Below the pieces are notes generated by a model that did no database searches, was not told where the DNA came from, and worked only from the letters and a program-made list of their open reading frames with translations. The position numbers and the translations under genes are program-made. Positions 1-12,948 of a stretch of 64,000 nucleotides of DNA are shown in pieces. The stretch's first letter is position 1. Each line of letters begins with the position of its first letter. Source of the DNA: Arcuatula senhousia (Eukaryota; Mollusca; Bivalvia; Mytilida; Mytilidae); NCBI GenBank assembly GCA_963971305.1, contig OZ020303.1, positions 36,134,106 to 36,198,105 on the forward strand, written 5' to 3'.

Positions 1-629
1 CGCGTTTAAGCCATGTTCCAAATTTTTAGGCTTTTGGTATGCGTATGCTGTGATCTTTAGAGTATTTGGTAAAAGGGTTTTCGGTATTCCTGGGGCGGGG
101 GCTGTGACGCCCCCAGCTATCTTTTCTATTTGATGAGAAACAGTGAAGTCCTTGTTTACATGTATATCCCAACTCCCTTATTTTTTTCTAGCTTCAATAA
201 AGATCCCTAACTTTAGTTTTGGTATTGTATGTGACACAAAAAAACCTTTTATATATTTTAGAGGGAGAACACCCTTAGTGCGCCCCCTCTTAATCCGCAC
301 CTGGTACTCCCATTTTGTGTGTGTCTTATTTTCTATTGTTGCTGGTTTTGTCTTGGCCTTCTCAGGCATTTGATATTTAAATGTACCATATTGTGTACTC
401 CTTGCTTCTATATGCTTTAGTCAATTTTTCTTTAAACCTTGTTCTTTTTTATTAGGACAACTTAATATTATTTTATCAATCTAAGGACAAACTTAAGAGG
501 CTGTCCAAGCAGCTGGCACATGACAAATTTTGTTTTTCAAAAATTTTCATTGATTTCACATCAGCTTAACATTAACTCCCAAAAACAAATGCAGATTTTT
601 GGCTTATTGAAGTGACAACTTAGATATAA
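1..629. other. No gene recognised; left flank
   Basis: No exon with convincing splice sites or protein similarity was recognised. A short GC-rich inverted repeat (GGGGCG near 92 and CGCCCCC near 109) is visible. The region probably lies in the IP6K transcription unit, whose C-terminal exons must lie further left, so it may be intron. Confidence 0.4.
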
Positions 630-1765
630 CTAGGAAAAATTGTTTTAGCGCACTAAAACTGATGTCTCCCCTTCCTTGAATAACACAAGTTCAATCTTGA
701 GGTCAAAAGGTCAAAGTCACAATGACATACATTGTACAACATTTTTTTTTTAATAATGATACATCTACATTCTAAAACCCTATGTCAAAGGATAAAAAAG
801 TTATGGCCTGGAAGGCTTTGCATGTCAAATAAACATTTATTTGACATTAAAGTCACAGGTCAAGGTCATTAAGGTTGGTGACACATTGTTCCCATGATGA
901 CACATTAAAATGTGAAAATTCAAAGCCTTTTGAATGGGATTAAAATATATATGGCCCAGACATGTTTTACGTCTAAAATGGCATTAATTTGATCTTGAAG
1001 TCAAGGTCATATGAAGGTCAATCTGGTACGCGACACATCGTCTCATGGCATAACATCCACATGCTAAGTATCAAAGGATAAAAAGATATGATCAAGACAC
1101 ACTTTGCACATAAAATTAGTTTTTATTTGACCTTGAGGTCAAGGTCATTTTGGTACAGGACACATCGTCTCATGGTGATACATCCACATGCCAAATGTCA
1201 AAGAACAAAAAAGTAATGGCCTGGAACACATTGGATGTAAAAAAGCATTAATTTGACCTTGAAGTCAAAGATCAAGGTCATGTGAAGGTCATTCTGTTAT
1301 GTGACACATCGTCTCATGGCGAAACATTCACATGCCAAATATCAAAGGATAAAAAGTTATAACCAGAACACACTTTGCATGTAAAATTAGCTTTAATTTG
1401 ACCTTTAGGTCAAAGGTCAAGGTCATATCAAGGTCATTCTGGTAAGCGACACATAATCTCATGGTAATACATCCACATGCCAAATATCAAAGCCCTATGT
1501 CGAAGAACAAAAAGGTAATGGCCTGGAACACATTGGATGCAAAAAAGCATTAATTTGACCTTGAAGTCAAAGGTCAAGGTCATATGAAAGTCATTCTGGT
1601 ACGCGACGCATCGTCTCATGGTGATAAATCCACATGCCAAATATCAAAGCCCTCTCTCAGAGGATAAAAAAGTTATGGCCCGGACACGCTTTGTATGAGA
1701 AGAAGAAGAAGAAGAAGAACTGACACAAAAACAATATGTCTCCCCCTTCTGGGAAGGGGAGACAT
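630..1765 (-). mobile_element. Helentron-like non-autonomous element, family A, copy 1
   Basis: The left end on the minus strand reads as a small hairpin (GTTTTAG/CTAAAAC, 642-659) followed by 8 nt and CTAG. The right end is a longer hairpin (1736-1765) whose arm ATGTCTCCCC is repeated inverted at 662. Between them are about five diverged units containing GGTCAAGGTCAT and GACACATCGTCTCATGG, then a GAA simple repeat. A second copy lies at 24289-25180. Terminal hairpin plus CTAG resembles a Helitron 3' end; internal tandem units and subterminal inverted repeats resemble HINE elements. No transposase is encoded. Confidence 0.7.
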
Positions 1766-1919
1766 AATTTATATAGAATGCATTGAAAATATGCAGTAAA
1801 AGTGAGATAACTCCTGAATATTTGCAAAATTTGGTTGCTTTGTTCATGAACTTCAAGGCTGAATCACAAGGCTGGTGATTTCTGTTTACCATATGAGTCA
1901 GACAATACATTTAAACAAT

Positions 1920-2301
1920 AAAGGATGAGTGGCAATAAGACCACTCGCCTTTCTGTTTAGAAAAATGTGGCAGCATCTGAACAACAACTTCATATTTGGT
2001 GAAAATGTGTAATAAGATGTAATACATCATTCCTGAAAGTTTTAAGTTGTTTAAATGCGCCCTAATTGTTAACTAAAGGAAAATATGCACTTAAAACAAT
2101 CAGAATTGCAGATTTTCTTGCTTTTTCGAAAAAGACAGCACATTGTGATGTCACTATGACGTCATAATGAGAGAAATTGGTCTTATTTAGTATAGTTTCT
2201 TTGTTAGCCACATATAGTTAATATTTCCCATGAATATCATATTGTTTTAAGCAACTTCAATTTATTGGGCCAAATATGGGTCTTATTGCCACTCATCCTT
2301 T
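1920..2301. mobile_element. Small terminal-inverted-repeat element (MITE)
   Basis: A perfect 23-bp inverted repeat beginning AAAGGATGAGTGGCAATAAG lies at 1920-1942 and 2279-2301, enclosing about 340 bp with no ORF. The flanking target duplication is not clear, partly because a second element inserted directly at the right end. Confidence 0.7.
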
Positions 2302-2306
2302 GCTGG

Positions 2307-2574
2307 TAGTGATGGGGAATCAGAAATATTTCATAATCGATCATCAGAAATAATCGAAAGATCACAATCGATTATTAATTGATCATAAAATCGGACTTAA
2401 TTTTTCATGAAAATGATAGAATTTACTCTCCGAATAAATGTAATTTTCGGCAATATTTGCATAAATTCACTAAAATCTATTAAGTTTCGATTAATCGATT
2501 ATTGATTTTATAATCGATTAGTAGCATCAGTAGCCCATTTTGATTAGATTTTCTGACTAATCGGAACATCACTA
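2307..2574. mobile_element. hAT-type MITE with 8-bp target duplication
   Basis: The 268-bp element starts TAGTGATGGGG and ends with the inverted form CATCACTA. It is flanked by perfect 8-bp direct repeats TTTGCTGG (2299-2306 and 2575-2582). The interior is rich in AATCGAT/TCGATTA motifs. Eight-bp duplications and a TAGTG terminus fit the hAT superfamily. It inserted at the right edge of the 1920-2301 element. Confidence 0.8.
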
Positions 2575-2766
2575 TTTGCTGGGATAAAATTTTTCATGTG
2601 CCAGATTTTGTAGGCTTTTGCCTGATTTCTACATGGACAGCTTCTTAATATCATTTTATCAATCAATCAATGTATGTCAATGAATATTTTGGTTAATATT
2701 TTTCACCCTTCATTACATATTTTTCTATACATTCCAATACCAGTTGATCAATTTAATTCATATTAC

Positions 2767-2942
2767 CTGCATGCCTATTAAACGAGTGCCAATGATACTG
2801 GAGGTAGAATTTTCACACTTCTTAATAAATCTTTGTTTTTTCTCCTCTGTGACATCATCGCCATGCTGTCGTGTTCCCATCTTAATATCTAACACACATG
2901 GATTTCTAAATTTGGCAGCTACATTCTCCAATAATATAAATT
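2767..2942 (-). CDS. IP6K: IP6K coding exon 4
   Basis: 176 nt. The acceptor is CACCTTAG before AATTTATA and the donor is ATGCAG before GTAAT. It encodes [12 protein letters not shown], then PCVLDIKMG and TRQHGDD, ending in GTRLIGMQ. It ends in phase 0, and the next exon is not in the window. Confidence 0.92.
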
Positions 2943-5900
2943 CTAAGGTGTTGTTAAGGAAAAAATTGTAACATCAAAAGAAAAAACAAGCAAATGTGTC
3001 GCCTAAGACATGGACAGCTCCTATGGTACATATTTCTTGGAATTACATAATTTCTTGTCTGTGTTATAATTATGATGAGTGTATGAAGTTTCATAAGATC
3101 CGACTTGCAGTTTCAGAGAAATAAGATTTAACTATTGATAAACTTGAGGTGTACATGTGACATCAGTATAGGAAACAGACAGACGGTAAAACTACATTCA
3201 ACTCAACTTTCATTGGTGGACAATAAAAAATCAATTGTGAGATAAACATACATACATGGCATATTTAACAAATCTGAATTAACATTATTTATATGCAATT
3301 TATTATTTTTGTTACGAACAATAAAATTTGATTTATTGTGCACATTCAGCATATTTAAAATCCCTCTTAAGACAGACAAACACGCATTTTGACGTCTTTA
3401 ATTCTTCCATAAACTACAATAGGTATTTTATCAGTATATAAACAGTGACAGAATAACTAGACCGTTTGATAACATGTCATAATACTAGTACACCCACAAT
3501 AACAAAATGATGCATAATACTTCCTGTTGATTGAGTTCATTGTCTGTATCAAAAGGTCGTAAAGGTTCAAGGCTTTACATGTAATACTTATGTACCTGTT
3601 TATGTGATGGGGAAAAGTACTTGGCTAATTATATAAGCATAACTATTTTTGTATGTTAAATGATCCAACACTATAATATATATGTTTAAAGTGACAAAAA
3701 AATAATAAAAGTCATAAAATATGTAAAAAGACTTCCAAAAAGAAATATCAATACACTTCCAAAGAGATGTATTAAAACAAACTGAATCCTTAGAATAAAA
3801 GTTCAAGAATTATAATGAGTTTCTTAAAAATTTCAGCTACAAAAAAGTCCAGACCCTTAAGATATTACATCTGGGACCAATTTCAAAAATAAACCCTGAA
3901 TTATTTCCTACATACAGCACATACTTATCTTGCAAATCTCTTTTTTAATATTCTTTCTACATGTAAGTTTCATCAAATTCCATCAAGGTATTTGAATAAA
4001 AATAGTTCTGATTTAGAGATATATAACCACAGACTGCTAGATGAACTGATACATGGGAGGCAGACAAGGGGATTCCTATATACCTCCTAAACAAGGTTGA
4101 TAGGGGTGATAAAAAACATACCACATGTACCATTTGGGGTTGGACTGCATAAATGCTGACGTCAAAAAGACAAACTAGAATGATACTCTTGCAATATTAA
4201 AGAATATGTGCATGACAGTTAGCTAAAAGATCCTTAGTTATTCACTTGGGTGCCATACATTCTGATCTCAAATAAAATTGCCAGCATAAGTTTCCCTGTA
4301 TTCCAACAATGTATTTCAACTCGATCATTTATCCTGGTACATGTCATTTTTCAAGATTAGACTTTAAAGTTCTTTTCTTTCAATGGATAAAACATGAAGG
4401 ATAATTTTGAATTAGTTCACATTAGGGCATTAAAAACACCTTTAATATTTTCCGGATCTATCCTGTTCCAGGCTGACGTTTCAAAAATATTTTATAAAGT
4501 GCTTTTGAATATTGAACTGTTTAAATTGACCTTTCAATGTAAATGAGTGAAGACATAACATTGTTTAAGAGTTTAAAACAACAGGTATTGAGAGGTTTAA
4601 AGGAATAGTTAAATATCTTTTAATATCAATAAGCTTAATAATCTTAACCAGCTGAAGTGAGAATAATGAAGTGTAAAAGTGCTAAAAACTGAACTTTACT
4701 GCCCTTTTGTCAAAAAACTTATTTCCTTTCCAATTTGTATTGCATATTAGTAAATTACAACATATCTTGACCATTTGAACATGTTAAACTTAATAAAGTA
4801 AACTTTTATTTTTAATTTCCATTCAGGTTCTTCTTAACTAAGTCTTGAAGAAGCATTTGAATATTACATGAAGAAGAATAATGGCTTCTGTAAAACTGAA
4901 GTATGCCTTTCTCACTTGTACAGAAGTATATTAGAACAATATTGACAAGACCAAGTCAAATACATTTACTGGTAACAAGGTAGACATATGATATCAAATA
5001 ATTCAATAATGTCTATACTACAATAATGGACAATAAATGTTCCTCTTAATGATGTGCTACAACACCAATTAGCTATGAGGATAAATATAAAAGTCAGACT
5101 ACATTACATGTAACAACATAATAGCATAATAGACATTTATTCTGCATCTCAGTATTTTCTTTCATATATTATGACCAAGAATTCCTAAAATCAATGACAT
5201 TTCTCCCAGTGTAATTGTAACATATAAATTGAGGACAAATTTAGACCAAGCTAATTACAGTTCAGCACTTATTATCAATACAAATTACCCTTTGGGAATT
5301 ATTGTATCTCGTAAAAGTTCATATACAGCATTCTATTGAAATGAACCTATAAGTAAGAAATTATGTTTTGTATGTATAGCAGTGAGGTTATTGATAAATC
5401 TCATGGTAGAATAAAGGATCTCTAAAAAACTGCTGAGCAACTCTTTCACCACAGAAAACTAATATATTGCTATTTCCCATTTATATTAACAAATCCACAA
5501 TAATTCCAAAATGTCCTGGTATCTCTAAAGAACTGCTGAGCAGCTGACTTTCACCAGGAAAACTAATAAATTGCTTTATCCCATTTACATGAACAGATTC
5601 ACAATTAATCCAAAATGTCCTGTAGACATTATTAAATGACTTTTCTACATTTGCCATTTAGAGAAAAATAATTCAACTTTTAATTAAGTAAAGGAAGCAC
5701 AGAAAAACAGGTTTTAGGGTATTTTATACCTAAAACTGAAAATTCCTGATTAAAAGATCTTATTTATCAATTATCGAGTGCTAGGAACAAAACTTATTGA
5801 TGTTTTTCCTAAGTTTAAGGATAGCTCTTTGTGAGGGTGAACCTGGTTTATTCTACGTATACATAGTAGAAAATATCTAACGTTAGCATACATACATGTA

Positions 5901-8900
5901 TTAGAAAGACAAAACCACATGAGATTATGTTCAGAGTTTGAAATAATAGCCCGACCACCAGCCCGAGACTGGCAACTTTTTGGCAGGGTTGGCAAAAATT
6001 AATCAGTATTTGACTGGCTATAAAGTGAAAACCGGTAGAATTTCAATTCAGGGCTGGTCACTTTTTTAGCAAATTTCCTACCCTGTTATGTTATCCTGAA
6101 GCCAACATGAATATACATGTAGTTGGTTTTTTTTTAATTGAAGTCTATGTATTATAGTTTTTAAATTTGAGAATGTCGGCCTTTAAACAATTTGTTATTT
6201 TTAAAATTTAAGGCTGAACAGCTCAGATAATGAGTTGACTCAGCAATAATAAAGGATACTACATGTTCTACTATCTTTATCAATCTTCTTCATTTTTGAG
6301 ATCAATCGTTTTTGGCATTTGACACTCCATGGATTAACTCCCTTCATATTTCCCGATCTTTCTGGATCAATGACGTGGTACATGGTAGCTGTCTGTGTAC
6401 TTACTTCTACACTACCACTCCGTAACAAACGAATACTAGCACTGAAATGAAATTTGTTTAAAAAGTTTAAAATGCAGGAAAAAACTCTTTTATTTTTTTT
6501 TTTCGAATCCTGTACTCAACCATGTCAACTGAGAGATCAATATTCTGCAAAATGTATGAAGAAAAAAAAAAAAAAAAAAAACAACAACCCCAAAACAGCA
6601 CTTCAATACAAAAGTTAGACAAATAGACAGACACACTCACACAAACTCATATTGTTTTCTGTGTTACCACTTCACCCTTAGATGCAATGGAAGAGGGAGG
6701 TTGGACACAAAAATAGTTTTAAATCACCATTTCATATTGACTGTAGGAAGTCTGGACCATTGTGATGTCCAATTTCTCAAGTCTGTCTTTGCTTAGTTCA
6801 GTGTTTTCTTCTTGGACATCTGAGATTGATCATACCCATTTGGTAGTTTTGTTATTACTTTTATCAACTCAGTGAACTTGCAAGACAATACAAAGACACA
6901 GCAGTAGATATATGTACTTTATTTTCAGCTTTTTACCTAGAAATCAGGATCAGTGATTTTCTTTTACCAGTTAAGTAGTTTTGTTATTACCTTTACTAAC
7001 TCAGTGATATTGCAGGACAATACAAAGACCCAGTAGATACATATAGTTTAATTTACCTAGTATCAGGATCAGTGATTTTCTTTCTATCTCTCATCACCAC
7101 AGGACTATCCTCACTACTACTGGATTCTGGGGACGATCTTGGCTCGGAATCTTGAGACAATCTAGAATTTGACCCTGAGGAATTCTTCAGATCTGAGGGA
7201 TAACCTTTATAGGTTATATAACCATCACTGTCTTCTTCCAACTTCACCTCTATCAGTCCTTTTTCAAATGAAGAGATTTAAAATATATAGATTGGTGTAC
7301 ATGTATGTGTCTAGAAAAAAAAGAAGACTTTACATTGAGCAAAGTATCTACTGATATAAATTCATTTATTTTATTCAAGAGCATTAACTCTCAGAATGTA
7401 AACTAATTCTTAACATAACTCAATTAAGTAAAGCTATTTCAAGATGTATATTGGTTACACTGTAGTTCTATAAGGAAAATTAAAAGAGTTGGCAATTTTG
7501 AGCTCATGCCATTGAATGTTTATATATTAACTGACTTTTATAACAATAATGAATTAAATCTTGGTTAAAAATGCTATTGAACTAATTACTGACTGAATAA
7601 CCGTATTGCCTATAATCTTGGTTAAAATAGCATTTCACAATTACAGCTACATTCAGATAACAATAAGGAATGATTCCAATTGCTCTAATTTCTAATCGTT
7701 TATGCTACAAAATGTATAATATTGAAAATACCACCTTGATAATTGATCATATATCTATACAAATGTAAACAATCGTTTGTCAAGTAAACTTTTAAGAAGG
7801 TCTGCAGAGAAGTCTGTCTAATGCTTTTTAAAGTTTCTGAATGGGTCTACAGTAAAAAGTAATGTTGATAAAACTGCATGTATACAGTGGCAGATTTAGG
7901 GAGGGACAAAAAAATTGGAAATCAATGAAGCTTGACGATGCCCGTGCCACTCACTGGTTAGTCAATGGGCCCTCCTATAGCAAACTGTATAGATTAGTCA
8001 CTGTAATACATGTTTAAAAGTACATAAATCTCCTTTTACATGTAAACACTGTGCTTGTAACGTCAGGACAACTGCCATTGTTATTTTTCATGACAAAGTC
8101 CAATATCAACTGGCAACAGGTCTGGCAAATATAAATTTACATATCCAGTAAATGCTTGGAAAATTTCAAAAACACTAGTTTGGTTATTATAGGATTCTGT
8201 CTTAATCAACATTTTTGACAATAAAATGTTCACATATACTGTATTCTGATCAGTAACAACCTCATGAATATAAATCATAAGCTTGATTAATAGCTTTTTG
8301 GCAGCTACCCTTTGCCTTGCAGGTGGTTATTCATAAAATTATGATGAAATTGTGCATGCTTCCTGTGCTCATGAAACTTGAATTATAAGCTTGATAATAG
8401 CCCTTTGGCAACTACCAATTGTTCCAAAACCATTACTGTAAGTGTACAGCATTGGAGAACTTTTGACCTACATATAACATAAACACCGCCTAGCATGCCT
8501 AGTAAAATTATAAAATGGAATAGAAGAGTCATTTTCAAAAGTCAGATAAAAAAAATCACAATACTTAACATGTTAAAATTTCCAATAGACCTGATGACCT
8601 ATACACTTTAACAAGAAGGTAAATCTGTTTTCAGAATGATGAATGAATGGACCTGAATACTATTACTATATGCCCCTCACCTTTTGTAGGTGTGGCATAA
8701 AATCAAGCTAAAACTAAGGTGCTATACTCACCTTTTGTAGGTGTGGCATAAAATCAAGCTAAAAGGTGCTATAAACATGCTAAAAGAGTATCCAGTTCCT
8801 GCTTGTTGCATACACCGGCACCCTCGTGCTAATCTAAAAATCTTACCTCTATACTCAGGTGTAAACTCTTTCAGATCTGGGGGCATGTTCAAGTAGAAAT

Positions 8901-9030
8901 ACTGTTCTCTTGGATTTAATGGTTTACAAAGCGTCGTCTCATTAAAACTCATCACACTGGTGCTGCCACCTACTTGGTGACTAAATGGCTGTAACAATAC
9001 CGGATCCATGATGCTGCTCGCCTCTGGCAT
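2767..9030 (-). CDS. IP6K: Inositol hexakisphosphate kinase, 5' part of gene (248 residues in four exons)
   Basis: The product phosphorylates inositol hexakisphosphate to 5-diphosphoinositol pentakisphosphate (IP7). Coding exons are 9030-8847, 7258-7057, 6441-6260 and 2942-2767, with continuous phase. The N-terminus has the family block PFSHQVGG...[12 protein letters not shown]...[10 protein letters not shown] (residues 15-62); K36 sits where an ATP-binding lysine is expected. Residues 66-75 carry EEDSDGYI. A serine-rich low-complexity stretch follows, as in animal IP6Ks, then NPWSVKCQ. Exon 4 has the inositol-polyphosphate-kinase signature PCVLDIKMG (204-212, pattern PxxxDxKxG) and TRQHGDD. 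The start is the first ATG after an in-frame TAA. Human IP6Ks are 410-440 residues, so about 40 percent lies beyond the left edge. Paralogue 1, 2 or 3 cannot be assigned. Confidence 0.93.
2943..6259 (-). other. IP6K intron 3, about 3.3 kb
   Basis: AT-rich intron. No further exon or RNA gene was recognised. Apart from the 103-bp tandem duplication near 5.5 kb, no structured repeat stood out. Confidence 0.6.
5417..5622. repeat. Tandem duplication, period about 103 bp
   Basis: Two diverged copies both run from ATCTCTAAA-AACTGCTGAGCA through AAAACTAATA and CCCATTTA to CCAAAATGTCCTG. They lie inside IP6K intron 3. Confidence 0.7.
6260..6441 (-). CDS. IP6K: IP6K coding exon 3
   Basis: 182 nt. The acceptor is CATTTCAG and the chosen donor is the GT of GTATCC after ACATGTA. 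That donor rejoins exon 4 in frame as KDSRTCK-FILLEN, which matches IP6K spacing. The alternative GTAGTA donor three bases upstream would create a stop codon at the junction, and an earlier GTAGAA would shorten the loop. It encodes the conserved NPWSVKCQ block. Confidence 0.85.
6842..7083. repeat. Tandem duplication of the IP6K exon 2 3' end and its splice donor
   Basis: The segment around exon 2's donor (6967-7083) is repeated just downstream in the gene (6842-6966). Both copies contain GTTTTGTTATTAC, GACAATACAAAGAC and ATCAGGATCAGTGATTTTCT with an adjoining ACCTAG (minus CTAGGTAAA). The extra donor-like site falls at 6937/6936. Reading past the true donor meets TAA at once, so using the decoy would truncate the protein. 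Confidence 0.75.
7057..7258 (-). CDS. IP6K: IP6K coding exon 2
   Basis: 202 nt. The acceptor TTTGAAAAAG before GACTG gives [17 protein letters not shown], matching the family better than the nearer AG. The donor is ACTAG before GTAAAT. It encodes a Ser-rich acidic segment ([20 protein letters not shown]), likely disordered. Confidence 0.88.
8676..8772. repeat. 51-bp tandem duplication in IP6K intron 1
   Basis: CTCACCTTTTGTAGGTGTGG with the following AAATCAAGCTAAAA occurs at 8676 and 8727. On the minus strand each copy holds a good donor-like CAAAAGGTGAG, but no matching exon was recognised. Confidence 0.7.
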
Positions 9031-9068
9031 ACTGTCTCTTAGACCAGTTTGTTACTAATAGGAAAAAT
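8847..9068 (-). CDS. IP6K: IP6K exon with start codon and 38-nt leader
   Basis: The acceptor TATTTTGCAG ends at 9069, so this is not the first transcribed exon. Coding starts at ATG 9030-9028 after an in-frame TAA and ends at TATAGAG before GTAAGA. A second in-frame ATG (residue 8) is possible. The upstream non-coding exon was not located. Confidence 0.88.
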
Positions 9069-9182
9069 CTGCAAAATATAAATGATAAAGTTTGATAGTT
9101 AATATTAATAAATTACATGTATGAAAAAAAATACAAATACATTTATACAGCTTGTATCAAATACTAAAATCTGTAAAATAAA

Positions 9183-10666
9183 ACTAGAGGCTCCCAGGAG
9201 CCTGAATCGCTCACCTGATCTCTTATGCCAAAGTTTGAATAAATTTCACAAACTTTCAAGTATACAAAGTTGCAAAACAATCCTTTCAGTGGTTTCAGAG
9301 AAGATTTTTGGAGATCAGTTTAAATTAATAGAAAAAACAGTCAAAGGGAATTAACTACCGTAAGGACTTTTTGATGCTGAACAAAAAATTTGCTTCCGAT
9401 TTTCTTTATCTCTTATACTTTTTGAGTTATAAGCCAAAAACAATGGTCTGACCCCCCTGTTCTATTTTTAGCAATGGCCGCCATGTTGGTTGGTCGACAT
9501 GTATATAATTCACAAACTTGGTAGAGGACATCCTAAAGATCAAGTATACCAAGTATCAATGCAATCCCTTCAGTGGTTTTAGAGAAGAAGATTTTTGAAA
9601 ATCAGTGTAAATTAATGGAAAAAAACAGTTAAAGGGGAATAACTCTTAAACGGCTGATCTGACAATTTAGACCCTGAAATCATTTTTGTAGATCTCAATA
9701 AGCTAAACAATTCTGCAATGCTAACTTTTCCTCTAGCTCTAACGGTTTTCAAGATATTGTCCAAAAACTGCAAAAATGGTCAATTTTGATGATTAAAGGG
9801 CAATAACTCCTATAAGGAGTTGTTTCACAACTTCGACTCAATGGAGAGATTCGTAGAGCTTTTGATGCTGAACAAGGAAGGTTGCTTCGGATTTTCTCTA
9901 TCTCTTATACTTTTTGAGTTATAAGCCAAAAACAATGGTCTGACCCCCCTGTTCTATTTTTAGCAACGGCGGCCATGTTGGTTGGTCGACATGTATATAA
10001 TTCACAAACTTGGTAGAGGACATCCTAAAGATCATGTATACCAAGTATCAATGCAATCCCTTCAGAGGTTTTAGAGAAGAAGATTTTTTAAAATCAGTGT
10101 AAATTAATGGAAAAAAACAGTTAAAGGGGAATAACTCTTAAACGGCTGATCTGACAATTTTGACTCTAAAATCATTTTTGTAGATCTCAATGAGCTAAAC
10201 AATTCTGCAATGCTAACTTTTCCTCTAGCTCTAATGGTTTTCAAGATATGGTCCAAAAACTGCAAAAATGGTCAATTTTGATGAGTAAAGGGCAATAACT
10301 CCTATAAGGAGTCGTTTCACAACTTCGACTCAATGGAGAGATTTGTAGAGCTTTTGATGCTGAACAAGGAAGGTTGCTTCGGATTTTCTCTATCTCTTAT
10401 ACTTTTTGAGTTATAAGCCAAAAACAATGGTCTGACCCCCCCTGTTCTATTTTTAGCAACGGCGGCCATGTTGGTTGGTCGACATGTATATAATTCACAA
10501 ACTTGGTAGAGGACATCCTAAAGATCATGTATACCAAGTATCAATGCAATCCCTTCAGTGGTTTCAGAGAAGAAGATCTTTGAAGAAAAGTTAACGGACG
10601 GACGGACGGACGACGGACGCTTAACGATGACAATAGCTCACATGACCCTTCGGGTCAGGTGAGCTA
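9183..10666 (-). mobile_element. Helentron-like element, family B, copy 1
   Basis: The left end has the hairpin AGGCTCCCAGGAGCCT then TCGCTCACCTG. The right end has a GACGGACGGACG simple repeat and a hairpin TAGCTCACATGACCC/GGGTCAGGTGAGCTA whose arm repeats TCACCTG inverted. The interior holds long tandem units (about 480 bp) with CAAAAACAATGGTCTGACCC and GGCGGCCATGTTGG. No coding capacity. Related copies lie at 33921-35609, 17454-18110 and as remnants near 12950 and 42815. Confidence 0.72.
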
Positions 10667-11490
10667 AAAAAAACTGCGTGTGTTTTTTTTATTACAGTTT
10701 CAATGAGTTTGTAACCAAATCTTTAAAAAAAAAACCTCAACAACAAAATAATTGTTCATTTTACTTTAAGTCAGAAAAAAAGTTCTTTACTTACAAAATA
10801 TATCCTATAAGTCATTTAGTAAAGTGTATTAAAAAATTGTTAAAATAAAATCAAATTACTTTTAACTTCCCCTCTCTCAACCAAACAAACCAAAAAAACT
10901 CCAAATAATTTCCTTACAAGCAGACACAATTCTTTGAAGTTATAATAAAGTCCTTTGATTAGGGAAATGGTACTTTAAGAGTACACTTCCACAATTTATA
11001 TTATAATATGAAGCTTTAAAAATTTACTAGAACACTATGACGCTTTAGAAATTCACTATATCACAAGTGACCTTGGTGTAAGGTAGTTCACTGTCCAAAA
11101 ATGAAATCAAGAGGATATTACCCCCTTTGTCATGTGTCAACTGAAATGTAAACAATCTACTTTTATTGATTTTTGGGATATTTTCGGGTTTGTAATCAGT
11201 ACAAATTTATGTAATCAATAGAATAAAATGGAAAGTGATCAATAATTTAATGAATAATTTAACACATTATTGAAATCAAATATACTCACAAATGTTACTT
11301 AGCTAACTAATAAATTTATTTGTACAATATATATAAATTATTCATAATTTTGTAATTTACAATCTAAGATAAAAGACTGCATTTGTACTGTCATTTCATA
11401 ATTTTATTAGAAATAAGTAAATTTATCAAGTACATATACATTTTATCAGAGAAAAAAAAACATTTACTGGTATACGACTTTTCAATAAAA
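10667..11490. other. No gene recognised
   Basis: AT-rich intergenic or 5'-UTR-intron sequence. No exon, RNA gene or clear repeat was recognised. Confidence 0.4.
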
Positions 11491-12399
11491 ACAAGAGTTA
11501 ACACTAAAGTATGTCTCGCCTGCCGGCACCATCAGAAACAATTATTCTTTCTTACTTCCACTATATTTTGAATTTACATGGATTTTCAGTTTCTGAGATC
11601 AAAAAATGTTTATAGAACTTAAACATTGCAAATATATGCAATAAAAATAATCAAAGTCACTCAATTGGAAAATCGAGGTCAGGGTCAAAAGATGAGGATG
11701 TAACTGTGCTAATCTACTACTGAGGCATATGCATACCAAGTTTCATCAACCTAGGACTTACAGTTCTTTAGATATGGAGGTGCTCGCAAAACTTTTCCAT
11801 TAATATTATATGTATTGAAAATTGTCAAAGTCACTCAACTGAAAAATCAAGGTCAAGGTCAAAAGATGGGGATGCAACTGTGCTAAGCTACTACTGGGGG
11901 ATATGCATACCAAGTTTCATCAACCAACGACCTATAGTTCTTGAGATATGGAGGTGCTCGCAAAACTTTTCCATTGCTATTATATGTATTGAAAATTGTC
12001 AAAGTCACTCAACCGGAAAATCAAGGTCAAGGTCAAAAGATGAGGATGCAACTGTGCTAAGCTACTACTGGGGCATATGCATACCAAGTTTCATCAACCT
12101 AGGACCTATAGTTCTTGAGATATGGAGGTGCTCGCAAAACTTTTCCATTGCTATTATATGTATTGAAAATTGTCAAAGTCATTCAACCGGAAAATCAAGG
12201 TCAAGGTCAAAAGATGGGGATGCAACTGTGCTAAGCTACTACTGGGGCATATGCATACCAAGTTTCATCAACCTAGGCCTTATAGTTCTTGAGATATGGA
12301 GGTGCTCATAAAACTTTTCCAAAAAGTTAACGCCGCCGTCGCCGCCGCCGCCACCGGTAAAGTAACACCTATGTCCCGCTCTGCTTCGCAGGCGAGACA
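11491..12399 (-). mobile_element. Helentron-like element, family C, copy 1
   Basis: It starts ACAAGAGTTAACACTAAAG (small stem GTTAAC) then TATGTCTCGCCTG. It ends with a GCCGCCGTC simple repeat and ATGTCCCGCTCTGCTTCGCAGGC-type hairpin sequence ending GCGAGACAA. About four units of roughly 175 bp contain TCAAGGTCAAGGTCAAAAGATG and GATATGGAGGTGCTCGC. The open frame across 11880-12311 is just these units read through; it is internally repetitive and not a gene. Confidence 0.72.
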
Positions 12400-12948
12400 A
12401 AAATGATATTTACTGTACATTTCTTTGACCTCTATAACCAGCTTTTGGTACTAAATTATGGTAATAACAAGGTATAAACAAGTCCCAGTTATCCTGTTTA
12501 AGGTGAAAATTTTTATAAATGCATAGCAGCGAAATTCATAATTTTAAGCACAAAATGTATCTTACCACATATCAACCGACATTCCAATTAATCTAGTGGC
12601 AATTCCAATTCAGACTTATGTAATATGTTTTAGCCATGATACAAAATATATTCTAATTGATTTTATTTCATAGTTTCTCTTATGATTAAACTCAACATCC
12701 TTCTTATATACTGATACTATGGGGAATATTTATATATAAGTAAATCATGGTAGTAAACTATTGGAAAGGACATAAAATGTAATCAAAATCTTAATCCAAA
12801 CATAAAACTCTACTTGAAATAGTAGGCCATCATTGATAGACTAAGTTAAATGGGAAAATAAAGATGTCACAACTGAAAGTATCAACCATGGTTACAACAG
12901 AACTAGAATTGTCTTGCAATTAAAAATTCTATGCTGTCATAATACCTT

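Noticed and set aside
11880..12311. 143-residue open frame
   Set aside because: It consists of three near-identical repeats that follow the tandem DNA units of a family C element; no start context or similarity.
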